A stretch of 64,000 bases of DNA from Cryobacterium melibiosiphilum (GTDB lineage: Bacteria > Actinomycetota > Actinomycetes > Actinomycetales > Microbacteriaceae), in NCBI RefSeq assembly GCF_003602235.1, contig NZ_QZVS01000095.1, positions 124,356 through 188,355 on the forward strand. Reading direction: 5' to 3'. Below, piece after piece: positions 8,494 to 17,900 of this stretch. Each line of letters opens with the position of its first letter. The stretch's first letter is position 1. A model generated the notes under the pieces. The model was not told the DNA's origin. It ran no database searches and saw only the letters and a program-made list of their open reading frames with translations. A program made the position numbers and the translations under genes.

Positions 8494-10217
8494 GGCGCCC
8501 CTTCGCGCGGGCCCAGCAGGATCTCGGCGACGGTTCTGACCCGCGGATGCTGGTGGTCCTGCCCGTCGACGATCCCGGCTTCCCAGACCAGCCGCACGCC
8601 CTCCGGGGTGACGCTGAGTCTGGCCAGACAGTTGTCGAACCACGGTCCGGTGACGCCGTTCCAGCGGAACGGTGGTTCGGGCACGCGGGCCGCGCGCGCC
8701 AGCAGGCCGCTGATGCGCCGCGACGCCCCATATGACAGCACGGCCGAGAACGAGCGCAGCAGCACCGGCAGGGGATTGCGAATCGGCGAGCACACCGCCT
8801 GCACGATGCGGCTGCCCGATGACCGCTCGACCTCTTCGACATAGGAGTAGTGCACGTCGCCCGAGAGGAACATCACCGTGTCGGGGGCGTCGCCGCGGTC
8901 GCCATCGGCCAGCTCGGTCACCATCGCGGCGACATCGTGAAAGCTGCGCTGGAAAGCTCCCCAATGCTCCAGGTCGACGGCCTGGCGCATCCGCTCACCC
9001 AGCGCGGCGGCCGGGCGCCCCCAGACTCCCTCGGAGATGGCTTCGTCCCAGGCTTCCAGCCGTTGCAGCCCGGTGGGCAGCAGAAAGGGCAACGAGGTGC
9101 CGATCAGTAGGTGGCGAAAGCCGCCCTGTAGCCGGTCGCTCAGCCACGCCGTTTCGCCGTCGTCGAGCAGGGCGCGGCGACTCGGCTCAAGCACCCGGGT
9201 GCTGCGGGAATCGAGCACGACCAGCCGGGTGTCCGCGAAGTCGCGGCAGTAGCTCCACCGGTAGGTCGATGGATGCTCGTCACATCGTTCGGCGAAGGCG
9301 TCGAGCACGGCGGTGAGGTCGAGTTCAGCCGCCTGTTCGGCGTTCTGGTCGAGGGCGTTCTCGTGCAGGGCGTTCTCGTGCACAGCAGCCTCGTGTGCCG
9401 CGACCTGCTGCCAGATCTCGTCAGCCTCCCGCTCGGCCGGTGACAGGTTGCCCAGGTGCTGGTACACCCAGTACGACGCCAGGCCCGCGACGATGCGGCC
9501 GTGCCACCACGGTGTGGCGTCCATCGTGCGCTTCCAGCTGAGCGACGCGTTCCAGTCGTCGCGAATGTCGTGGTCGTCGAAGATCATGGCGGTCGGCAGC
9601 GTCGAGAGCAGCCACCGGTTGGCCGGATCGGTCCAGGCCAGCCCGTAGAGGTGGGCGTACTCGGCGAAATCGGCGAGTTCCTCACCGGGCGGCTCGCTGA
9701 TCTCCCGCCGGCCCCTGATGAAGACCTGCATGGCCTCGCTCGTCATGTCGGCATAGACCTGGTCACCGAGAAAGAGCACGAGGTCGGGCCGGGCCGCCTG
9801 CTCGCCGTCAGCGGCGGCCAGGCGCAGGGCGTAGGCGCGCAGCGCGTCGACCCCGTGGGTATGGTTTCCGAGCTTGTCGTGGGGAACGCTCGTGCGGCAC
9901 GACCCGAAGGCCAGCTGCAACGGTCGAGCACGATCGAGGGTCGCGATGACGGATGCCGGGTAGCCCGAGTCAGCGGGCGGCCAGACCTCTTTTCCCGAGA
10001 CAGCCACGGTGTAGGGCGTGACCGATCCCGGGTCGAGGCCGTGCAGCGCGACCAGCGCGTAGTGGTGCCCGTGCACGGCGAAGGTCCGCGCCCGGAACGT
10101 GCGGTCGCCGGCGGTGACCGCGACGACGGCGGCGTCCCGGGTCTCGAACCAGATGCTCGCCGACACCTCGTCGACGTAGCGCAGCAACGGGCCCAGAATC
10201 AGCGGTGACGAGGTCAT
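8490..10217 (-). CDS. PhoD-like alkaline phosphatase D family protein
   Basis: A 575-residue member of the PhoD metallophosphatase family. Metal-binding motifs are visible as FLGDQVYADM, MIFDDHDIRDDW and FLSGDVHYSYVEE. Classical PhoD proteins are exported by the Tat system, but I see no signal peptide in front of MTSSPLILGP, so this one is probably cytoplasmic. An insertion near residue 290 contains short repeats (HENALHENALDQNAEQ) encoded by a 15-base tandem duplication. It follows folA by 39 bases on the same strand and may belong to the thyA-folA operon. Confidence 0.8.
   Translation of the reverse strand: MTSSPLILGPLLRYVDEVSASIWFETRDAAVVAVTAGDRTFRARTFAVHGHHYALVALHGLDPGSVTPYTVAVSGKEVWPPADSGYPASVIATLDRARPLQLAFGSCRTSVPHDKLGNHTHGVDALRAYALRLAAADGEQAARPDLVLFLGDQVYADMTSEAMQVFIRGRREISEPPGEELADFAEYAHLYGLAWTDPANRWLLSTLPTAMIFDDHDIRDDWNASLSWKRTMDATPWWHGRIVAGLASYWVYQHLGNLSPAEREADEIWQQVAAHEAAVHENALHENALDQNAEQAAELDLTAVLDAFAERCDEHPSTYRWSYCRDFADTRLVVLDSRSTRVLEPSRRALLDDGETAWLSDRLQGGFRHLLIGTSLPFLLPTGLQRLEAWDEAISEGVWGRPAAALGERMRQAVDLEHWGAFQRSFHDVAAMVTELADGDRGDAPDTVMFLSGDVHYSYVEEVERSSGSRIVQAVCSPIRNPLPVLLRSFSAVLSYGASRRISGLLARAARVPEPPFRWNGVTGPWFDNCLARLSVTPEGVRLVWEAGIVDGQDHQHPRVRTVAEILLGPREGAP
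9352..9381. repeat. 15-bp tandem duplication in phosphatase gene
   Basis: Two exact copies of AGGGCGTTCTCGTGC, in frame, encoding the repeated HENAL stretch. This is one of many such short in-frame duplications in the window. Confidence 0.85.
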
Positions 10218-10256
10218 TCCCCAGTTGTACCGGCATGAGCGCCCGGGCACTACCGC

Positions 10257-10772
10257 TTAGACGCGCTCATAGCTCAGAAACCGGTAGCGGATGTCCGTGC
10301 GCGAGACCATCCACTCGCTCGCCGCCACTCGTCGCCACGATTCGTCGATGACGGGGGCCACGGTGTCGCCCTCGACCGCGAGGTCGAGTTCGGTCACCTC
10401 GAGGCGGGTCGCGAGCGTCAGGAACCGGGCATACACCTCACCGCCGCCGATGATCCAGACCGGGGTGGTCGACGTGAGGGCGAGCGCCGCGGCGGGGGAA
10501 GTGGCGACCTCCGCGCCATCCGCTGCCCAGACGGCGCTGCGGGTGAGCACGATGTTCTGCCGGTGCGGCAGCGGGCGAAACCGTTCCGGCAGCGAGTCCC
10601 AGGTGCGCCGGCCCATGACGACCGCGCCGCCGGCGGTCAGCTCCTTGAAACGAATCTGGTCTTCGGGCAGGCGCCACGGAATCGTGTTCTCGCCGCCGAT
10701 GACCCCGCCGCGGGCCTGCGCCCAGATCATCGCGACGTCGGGAGCCGCGGCCGAGGCGCGGTCAGACGGCAA
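10257..10772 (-). CDS. folA: Dihydrofolate reductase
   Basis: A 171-residue DHFR that reduces dihydrofolate to tetrahydrofolate with NADPH. Visible landmarks are the substrate-loop [16 protein letters not shown] with its catalytic acidic residue, the NADPH-binding [12 protein letters not shown] and the WIIGGGEVY motif. It overlaps the end of thyA by 11 bases; thyA-folA coupling is logical because thymidylate synthase turns methylene-tetrahydrofolate into the dihydrofolate that this enzyme recycles. Confidence 0.95.
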   Translation of the reverse strand: MPSDRASAAAPDVAMIWAQARGGVIGGENTIPWRLPEDQIRFKELTAGGAVVMGRRTWDSLPERFRPLPHRQNIVLTRSAVWAADGAEVATSPAAALALTSTTPVWIIGGGEVYARFLTLATRLEVTELDLAVEGDTVAPVIDESWRRVAASEWMVSRTDIRYRFLSYERV

Positions 10773-11583
10773 CGGGGGCCTTGATGCTCGGGTGGTGCTG
10801 GTAGTCGACGACCTCGAAGTCGGCGTACTCGTAGTCGAACAGGCTGTCGCGGGCGGCGATCTTCAGGCTCGGAGCCGGAAAAGCCGTGCGGCCGAGCTGT
10901 TCGGCGACCTGCTCGCGGTGGTTGTCATAGATGTGGCAGTCACCGCCGGTCCACACGAAGTCGCCGACCTCGAGGCCGACCTGCGCCGCGACCAGATGGG
11001 TGAGCAGCGCGTAGCTGGCGATGTTGAACGGGACACCCAGGAATAGGTCTGCGCTGCGCTGATAGAGCTGGCAGGACAGCTTGCCGTCGGCGACGTAGAA
11101 CTGGAACAGCGCATGGCAGGGCGCCAATGCCATTTCGGGAATATCCGCGACGTTCCATGCCGAAACAAGCATGCGGCGGGAATCGGGGTCGCGGCGGAGG
11201 GTATCGAGCACCTGGGAGATCTGGTCGATGTGCGTACCCGACGGGGTCGGCCACGATCGCCACTGCACGCCGTAGACGGGGCCGAGTTCGCCGTCGGCGT
11301 CGGCCCATTCGTTCCAGATGGACACGCCGTTCTCGCGCAACCAGCCCACGTTGCTCTCACCGCGGAGGAACCACAGCAGTTCGTAGGCGATCGACTTGAA
11401 GTGCACACGCTTCGTCGTGATCAGCGGAAAACCCTGGCTGAGGTCGAACCGCAGCTGCGCGCCGAACACGCTCGTGGTGCCGGTTCCGGTGCGGTCGGCT
11501 TTCGCGGTACCGGTCTCGAGCACGTGCCGGAGCAGGTCCTCATACGGAGTGGATACGGCCGGGGCACTATTTGGCGAAGACAT
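10762..11583 (-). CDS. thyA: Thymidylate synthase
   Basis: ThyA methylates dUMP to dTMP using methylene-tetrahydrofolate. The 273-residue protein contains the catalytic Cys156 in [12 protein letters not shown], the phosphate-binding RRMLVSAWN, and [18 protein letters not shown] place the start at ATG 11583 ([10 protein letters not shown]); the longer open frame to 11679 lies inside the upstream gene and has shadow composition. The first 17 bases overlap the end of the PucR regulator gene, and the 3' end overlaps folA. Confidence 0.95.
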   Translation of the reverse strand: MSSPNSAPAVSTPYEDLLRHVLETGTAKADRTGTGTTSVFGAQLRFDLSQGFPLITTKRVHFKSIAYELLWFLRGESNVGWLRENGVSIWNEWADADGELGPVYGVQWRSWPTPSGTHIDQISQVLDTLRRDPDSRRMLVSAWNVADIPEMALAPCHALFQFYVADGKLSCQLYQRSADLFLGVPFNIASYALLTHLVAAQVGLEVGDFVWTGGDCHIYDNHREQVAEQLGRTAFPAPSLKIAARDSLFDYEYADFEVVDYQHHPSIKAPVAV

Positions 11584-13219
11584 CACGGTCCAGACTACGT
11601 GAACCGCGGCCCTGAGGCGCCTCGCCCGGATCCGTGGCGAGCAGCGCCGCCCACAGGTCGGCGCGGGCCGGAAACCCACTCAGATCTCGCCCGGTCAGGG
11701 TCTCGATCTGGCCAATGCGGGCCCGAATCGTGTGCCGGTGCACCCCGAGCAGCGTGGCGACGGCTCCATATTGACCATTGTGTTCCAGCCACACCCGCAG
11801 CGTCGGCACCAGCCCGGAGCCGTGTTCGGTGTCGTGGGCGAGCAGCGGGGCGAGGGCCGCGAGGCCGATCTCCCGGGCATCCGTTCCGGCCAGCAAAGCC
11901 AGTACCCCCTGGCGCGCGATCGCCGCGAACTCCACCATTCCCGGCTGCACCTCGGCCGCTCGGTCCAGCGCCTGCCCGGATTGGGCGAGTGCTCCCGGGA
12001 GCCCGTCGTACCCGCTCGGGTCGGAGATTCCCGCCCAGGCCTCGAATCGAGAGCACGCCTCGGCGACCAGTGCTCTGTCATCGGCTTCGACGCAGAGCAC
12101 AACCGAGTCGTCGAGAAGGGCGAAGAACAGCGTTCCGGGCCGGGTTTCCACCCGCAGTTCCAGCCATTCGGTCAAGGCGTCGCGGCGATTCGCCGCCACC
12201 TGCACGCTCACCACCCGCACGGGTGAGGGCGGAAGGGCGCCCCATAACTGCTCGGCGACACCCTGCACCAGGTCCAGGTCTCCCAAGAGCAGCGTGCGCA
12301 GCAGCCCCGACCGCAGGTGGCCGACGGCGCGGCCGAGGGTGGCGTTCTGCTCCAGGGACAGTCCGGCGAGGGCGATGACCGAGGTCACGACGCTGTGGCT
12401 GGCCCGATCGAGCGCGGTCGTGCCGCCGAGCGCGAGCACTCCGCGCAGGGCGCCCGGGCGCCCGAGGGTCTGCAGCGTCAGGGTCTCCCCGCCGGCGATC
12501 ACCGAGCTGCTGGCCCGCTTTCCGGCGCTCAGCAGTCGGGCCGCGTCGCGCTGCAGGGACTCCAGGGCGAGGCCCCGAGCGGATGTCGCGGCGAGCGACG
12601 ATTCGGGGAATACCCGGTCGAGCTTGCCGCTGGCATCGAACAGGGCCACCCAGTGGTCCAACTGGCGACTCAGCTCGGCGAGGGTTGCGCCAAGACCGTC
12701 CGGCCGCAGGGCCGCCAGGGCAATCGCGTGCTGGGCCGCGAGCGCCCAGGTGCTGCGGGCATAGCGTTCTTCGGCGATCAGGTCGCCGGCCGCACGTTCG
12801 ACGGCGATGAAGGGGATGCGAAAGGGCACCTCGAACAGCGGCAGCCCGCGTGCCCGGCAGGCATCGATCAGCGGCTGCGGAGTTCCGGCGCGCACGACCT
12901 CGGTGCCGAAGCCGAGGGCGACGACCCCGCACGCCTGCAGCCGGTCGACGTAATCGGCGTAACGGGCATCCGCTTCGGCATCATCAACGACGTCGCCGGT
13001 GCCGAACTGGGTTCCGGTGGTGAGCAGCAGGTGCCCCGCCGCGAGAAACGGCGTCGGGTCGAGCAGGTCGGAGCTGTGCACCCAGACGACGGATGCGTCC
13101 ACTCCCTCGGCCGGTACCGCCGGCTCCGCGGGCAGCACCTCCGGGTCCAGGCTGTCGGGCGCGAGCAGCGTCAGGGCGAGCTCGGGCCGGGTGAGCAGTC
13201 GACGCAGGGTGGGCAGCAC
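11567..13219 (-). CDS. PucR-family regulator, candidate GabR
   Basis: A 550-residue PucR-type regulator. The N-terminal PucR domain is visible around [25 protein letters not shown], a GGDEF-like middle region follows, and the C-terminal helix-turn-helix reads [20 protein letters not shown]. It is divergent from gabT; in Corynebacterium a PucR-type protein (GabR) activates GABA-utilisation genes, so the same job is inferred. It starts with GTG behind a GAGG ribosome-binding site. Its 3' end overlaps thyA by 17 bases, so regulator transcription may read into thyA-folA. Confidence 0.8.
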   Translation of the reverse strand: MLPTLRRLLTRPELALTLLAPDSLDPEVLPAEPAVPAEGVDASVVWVHSSDLLDPTPFLAAGHLLLTTGTQFGTGDVVDDAEADARYADYVDRLQACGVVALGFGTEVVRAGTPQPLIDACRARGLPLFEVPFRIPFIAVERAAGDLIAEERYARSTWALAAQHAIALAALRPDGLGATLAELSRQLDHWVALFDASGKLDRVFPESSLAATSARGLALESLQRDAARLLSAGKRASSSVIAGGETLTLQTLGRPGALRGVLALGGTTALDRASHSVVTSVIALAGLSLEQNATLGRAVGHLRSGLLRTLLLGDLDLVQGVAEQLWGALPPSPVRVVSVQVAANRRDALTEWLELRVETRPGTLFFALLDDSVVLCVEADDRALVAEACSRFEAWAGISDPSGYDGLPGALAQSGQALDRAAEVQPGMVEFAAIARQGVLALLAGTDAREIGLAALAPLLAHDTEHGSGLVPTLRVWLEHNGQYGAVATLLGVHRHTIRARIGQIETLTGRDLSGFPARADLWAALLATDPGEAPQGRGSRSLDRDVFAK

Positions 13220-13352
13220 GGAACCTCAATACATGTACATCCGGGTGAAAAAGAGTGATCTCACTGTACAACGCGGACCGGTGCCCGGGGTGGCGCCTCC
13301 CTACGATAGGTCTCGGCCGGACTACTTTCGACCCGGAACGACCCAGCACCAC

Positions 13353-13364
13353 TCACGATCGTGA
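13353..13364. promoter_or_regulatory. Palindrome upstream of gabT, candidate operator
   Basis: TCACGATCGTGA is a perfect 12-base palindrome, 24 bases before the gabT start in the 169-base divergent region. A second palindromic spot, TACATGTA, lies near 13232, close to the regulator start. Either could bind the PucR-type regulator. Confidence 0.4.
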
Positions 13365-13388
13365 ACTATCTAGAACTGGAGCAGCCAG

Positions 13389-14768
13389 ATGACCCTTGTT
13401 GACGCCACCACCCCCGCGACCCTGCCGGAAACCGCGACGACTCCGCTCGGCGGACCAACGCTGCCCCAGGAACGCCGGCTCGTCACGAGCATTCCCGGTC
13501 CCGCATCCCGCGCCCTGACGCTGCGCAAGAACCAGGCCGTGTCGGCCGGAGTGGGCGTCACCCTGCCCGTCTACGCCGTCGCGGCCGGCGGCGCCGTGAT
13601 CGTCGACGTCGACGGCAACTCGCTCATCGACCTCGGCTCGGGAATCGCCGTGACCGGGGTCGGCAACAGCGCCCCCGCCGTCGTCGCCGCGGTCTCCGCG
13701 CAGCTCGCCCAGTTCACCCACACGTGCTTCTCCGTGGTGCCCTACGACTCCTACATCGACGTCGCCGAAGCCCTCAACCGGCTCACGCCCGGCGACCACG
13801 AGAAGCGCAGCGCCCTGTTCAACTCCGGCGCCGAAGCGGTCGAGAACGCCGTCAAGATCGCCCGCCACTTCACGGGCAAACAGGCTGTCGTCGCCTTCGA
13901 CCACGCCTATCACGGCCGCACCAACCTCACCATGGGCCTGACGGCGAAGAACCAGCCCTACAAGAACGGGTTCGGACCCTTCGCCCCCGAGGTCTATCGG
14001 GTGCCCACCTCCTACCCCTACCGCGACGGCGGCCTCTCCGGTGCTGAAGCCGCCCGCCGCACGATCAGCCAGATCGAGAAGCAGATCGGCGCCGACAACC
14101 TCGCCGCCGTCATCATCGAACCCATCCAGGGCGAGGGCGGTTTCATCGTGCCCGCGGCGGGCTTTCTGCCCGCGCTCGTGGACTGGTGCCGGGCCCACAA
14201 CGTGGTCTTCATCGCCGACGAGGTGCAGACCGGCTTTGCGCGCACCGGCGACCTGTTCGCCTGCGAGCACGAGGGCATCGTGCCCGACCTGATCTGCACC
14301 GCCAAGGGCATCGCCGGCGGACTGCCGCTGTCCGCGGTGACCGGCCGCGCCGACATCATGGACGCGCCCCAGGGCGGCGGCCTCGGCGGCACCTACGGCG
14401 GCAACCCGCTCGCCTGCGTGGCGGCGCTCGCGACCATCGCCACCTACGAGAGCGAGAACCTCGTCGGCCGCGCCCGCCAGATCGGTGCGATCATCACCGC
14501 GAGCCTGACCGCGATCGACGACCCGCGCATCGGCGAAGTGCGCGGCCGCGGCGCCATGATGGCCCTCGAACTGATCGACCCGGCCACCGGGGAGCCTGAC
14601 GCCGCGTTGACGGGCCGAGTGCTTGCATCCGCTCACGCGCAGGGAGTGTTGCTGCTGGGCTGCGGCACCTACGGCAACGTGATTCGCCTGCTTCCGCCGC
14701 TCAGCATCACGGATGCCCTGCTGCGCGAGGCCCTGCAGGTTCTCGCCGAGGTGCTCGCCGCGTCCTGA
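13389..14768 (+). CDS. gabT: 4-aminobutyrate aminotransferase
   Basis: A class III PLP-dependent aminotransferase of 459 residues that moves the amino group of GABA to 2-oxoglutarate, giving succinate semialdehyde and glutamate. Motifs include NSGAEAVENAVKIAR, DEVQTGFARTG with the PLP-binding aspartate, and the PLP-lysine Lys306 in TAKGIAGGLP. A ribosome-binding site (CTGGAG) precedes ATG 13389. No succinate-semialdehyde dehydrogenase gene (gabD) is nearby, so the pathway must be completed elsewhere. The convergent family B hairpin follows the gene. Confidence 0.92.
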   Translation: MTLVDATTPATLPETATTPLGGPTLPQERRLVTSIPGPASRALTLRKNQAVSAGVGVTLPVYAVAAGGAVIVDVDGNSLIDLGSGIAVTGVGNSAPAVVAAVSAQLAQFTHTCFSVVPYDSYIDVAEALNRLTPGDHEKRSALFNSGAEAVENAVKIARHFTGKQAVVAFDHAYHGRTNLTMGLTAKNQPYKNGFGPFAPEVYRVPTSYPYRDGGLSGAEAARRTISQIEKQIGADNLAAVIIEPIQGEGGFIVPAAGFLPALVDWCRAHNVVFIADEVQTGFARTGDLFACEHEGIVPDLICTAKGIAGGLPLSAVTGRADIMDAPQGGGLGGTYGGNPLACVAALATIATYESENLVGRARQIGAIITASLTAIDDPRIGEVRGRGAMMALELIDPATGEPDAALTGRVLASAHAQGVLLLGCGTYGNVIRLLPPLSITDALLREALQVLAEVLAAS

Positions 14769-14802
14769 CCCGCCGCGCTGAGCTCGCGGCAGAGCTCGCA
14801 GC

Positions 14803-14859
14803 TGAGTCGCGGACTTCGTGCCTTCATCTCGCGGGTGAAGGCACGAAGTCCGCAACTCA
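14803..14859. repeat. Long intergenic hairpin, family B copy 2
   Basis: Perfect 18-base arms GCGGACTTCGTGCCTTCA (14809-14826) and TGAAGGCACGAAGTCCGC (14836-14853) surround a 9-base loop. An outer TGAGT/ACTCA pair adds a further five base pairs. It lies between the convergent gabT and giant membrane protein genes and could stop transcription from both sides. The core is shared with the copy at 5872-5928. Confidence 0.85.
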
Positions 14860-14910
14860 CCCGGGCGCCAGGGGCTGCTGTCGGGTCGGTTCGGGTCGGT
14901 TCGGGCCGGG

Positions 14911-17900
14911 TCAGGTCAGGTCGCGCAAGCGGGCCGCCACACCCGTTCCCGCGCTGCCCTTGCGCTCGCTCGTGATGGCGATCACCAGCAGAACGGCGCC
15001 GGCCACGGCCAGGGCGATCCACCACAGCAGCGGGTTGATGGTGCGGCCGATCTGCACCAGGAACACCACGATGATCTCGATCGGCAGCACGGCCAGGCTC
15101 AGCACAAACGGGGCCGCAAGGCGCCGCACCGACCCGATCACGATTGCGGCGAGCGCGAGGCCCATCACCATGATCGCTCGCCAGGTCAGCGGATCCGTGC
15201 CGGTCGCGAGTACCGAGGGCAGGAAGATCACCACGAGGCCGGGGGTCAGCAGGCGCCACGATCCGCTGAACCCGGTGGGCCAGGCCGTCCAGGCCGTCCA
15301 CCTCGATACCCATCGTGCACCACGAGACGCAACCGGCCGGGACGGGCCTGTCGCCGCCGCTCCTTGCGGGGCCCGCTGCAGCACCAGGATTCCGGCGAGC
15401 AGCAGCGCCACCCCGAGCGGCAGCGACCATGCCTCGACCCGCAGCTCGCGTTCGCTCCAGCCGGCGACGGCCGTGCACCAGGCCAGCGCGAAGATGAACC
15501 CGGCCGGCGGCAGTGACACCGTGACGGAGCGGGCCAGCCAGACGGTGATGAGCATGAAGCCGAGCAGGGCGAGGGTGAGCGCCATGAGCGTGATGATGGA
15601 GAACGGGTCGTGCCGAATCGCGGTGATCGGCCCCACCACGAGAAACGCGGTCGCGGCTGCATAGCGCCAGCGTGACGGCGCTCCCTGCAACACAAATCCG
15701 GCCCCGACCGCGAGCAGCATCGCCAGCAGGCTGATCCCCAACACGGGTACCATCACGAGCGCGTCGGCGGCGAGGTCGAGCGGGTCGACGCCGAGGCCCC
15801 AGCGCACGGCCTGCACGGCCCCCGCGGCGGCGGCGATCGTCGCGACCCAGAGCGTCGGGGCGCGCAGCCCCCGCAACGACTCATACCGCGGCCCATCCGG
15901 CGGAGCGGCGACGGTCCGGGCGGCCACCCGCTGGGCGGTCGACCGCTCGTCGGCGTCCTGCGCGTCGTTGTCAGTCTGACCGGCCGGCAGGTGGTCGGCC
16001 GTGAGCTGTGCGGGCAGCGGATGCCGACTCACGATTCGGCCCAGCACGACTCGGCCCAGCACCACCAGAAGCAGCGCCCCGCCCAGCAGCGCATAGCTGC
16101 GCCACGACGTCGTCACCTCGGTGCTGCCGGCGCTCACCGAGCCGACCGCGAGCACCGCGAGGCTCGGTACGACGGCAACCAGCAGGCCCGTCGTATAGAG
16201 CGCCTCGCCGTCCCGGCCGCGGTGCGTCAGCAAGGCGCCGACAATGATCGCGGCGAGCGCCGGGGGCAGCAGGTAGGGCTCGAGCACGTCCACGCCCTGG
16301 ATCGCCCAGACACACCACAGGGCGCCGGTCCAGCTGGCGGCAGCCGCCCACCAGGCATACCGGTGGTGAATCGTGAGGGCGCTGGCGGCAGCGCCGGCAC
16401 CCAGGATGACGAGCACGACGAACGTTGTCTCGAGCCCCGCGGCGACGCGCACGAGGGCCAGCAGGATCGTGAGCACGCCGGTGGCCCCGGCCGAGAGCTC
16501 GATCCAGCGGCGCGCGGCATCCGCTTCGGCGATCGACAGCCCGGAGCGGGCCAGTCCCTGCGCGATCAGCGACGCCATCGGGATGGTCACGGCGACGAGG
16601 GCGGCCACGATCGGCAGTACGATCGGCGATCCGCTCATCGGCAGCTGGGCGCCGAGGCACACGATGACCACGGCGAGCGCCGGCACGAGCAGCGCCGCCG
16701 CGGCCGAGCGCAGGAGCAGGGTCATGCCGGGTCGCCGGCTCGTCACCAGGGTGAAGGCCAACGCGAACGCGACACCGGTCGACAAGGCCGTCCAACCGCT
16801 GCGCTCGAGCAGTACTCCGACCACCCCGATCAGGAACGGCACCGCGGTCACGATCAGGGCCGCATACCAGCTGCGCGGCGACAGCCAGGTCGTCAGCGTC
16901 GCGGCCAGGGCGACGAGCAGCGCGAGGGTCGTCGTGAGGCACAGCACGGCAATGCTCTCGAGCGGGGCGAGGTCGAGCGCGGTCGCGAAGACGACGAGCG
17001 CGTAAGCGTAGCCGATGCCGAAATACCACGGCCGGGTCGACCCGGGCCGGGTGTGCGCGACCGCGACCAGCACGAGCACGGCCGCGGCGCCCACCCAGAC
17101 GGATGCTTCCGGCCGTATCCAACCGACGGTCGCCGCGAACAGCAGCAGCGCGTGCGCGCCGATGACCAGCGGCCGGCGCAGCGCCGTCGGGGCCTGCGCC
17201 ACCCGGGGCACCCACACGAGCACCGCGCAGACGAGAACGGCGAGCCCGAGCCCGACCATCGCCTGCACGGGCCGGTCGAAGCCGTTCCAGCCGGCCACGG
17301 TCAGCAACACCAGCATGAGTGCCGCGAGCGACCGGCCGCGCAGGGCCAGGCGCCCGCCGACGGATGCCCCCTCCGCTACCGGGGCCTCATCTGCCAGCGG
17401 GGCCTGATCCGCCACGAGGGACAGCGCCCAGAGCGTCGCGGCGCTGGCCGACACCCCGCCGAGGGCGGCAAGGCCGAGGAGCGGCGACACGATGAACGAG
17501 TCGGGGTCACGCGTCTCGAAGCCCACCAGGAGCGTGAAAATGGGGGAGACCAGCTGGAGTCCGGCGAGGAACAGGGCCGGCACAGCGGCCAGCAGCGCCA
17601 TCAGGCCGGCACCCAGTCTCAGGCTGCGACGACTCGCGGCGACCGCGTTGCCGCGCGTGGTGACACCCAGCGCTGTCAGAGCCATCAGCGCCGCCCCGGC
17701 GAACAGCGGCGCCAGGGCCACAATCCATTCGCCACTGTTCGCTAGCCCGACGCCACTGTTCAGCCCGACGCCACTGTTCAGGCTGACGGGAAGCAGTCCG
17801 ATCGCGGCCACCGCGAAGGCCCCCGACACGAAGCTCCAGAACCGGGGGAGCCCGTTCCGGCTGCCGAGGGCCGTCACGACCGCGAGGCACACGAGGATGC

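Noticed and set aside
15991-17745. A 584-residue plus-strand frame over the giant membrane protein gene
   Set aside because: Composition is Arg/Gln/His-rich without hydrophobic core or motifs; the opposite strand reads as a polytopic membrane protein.
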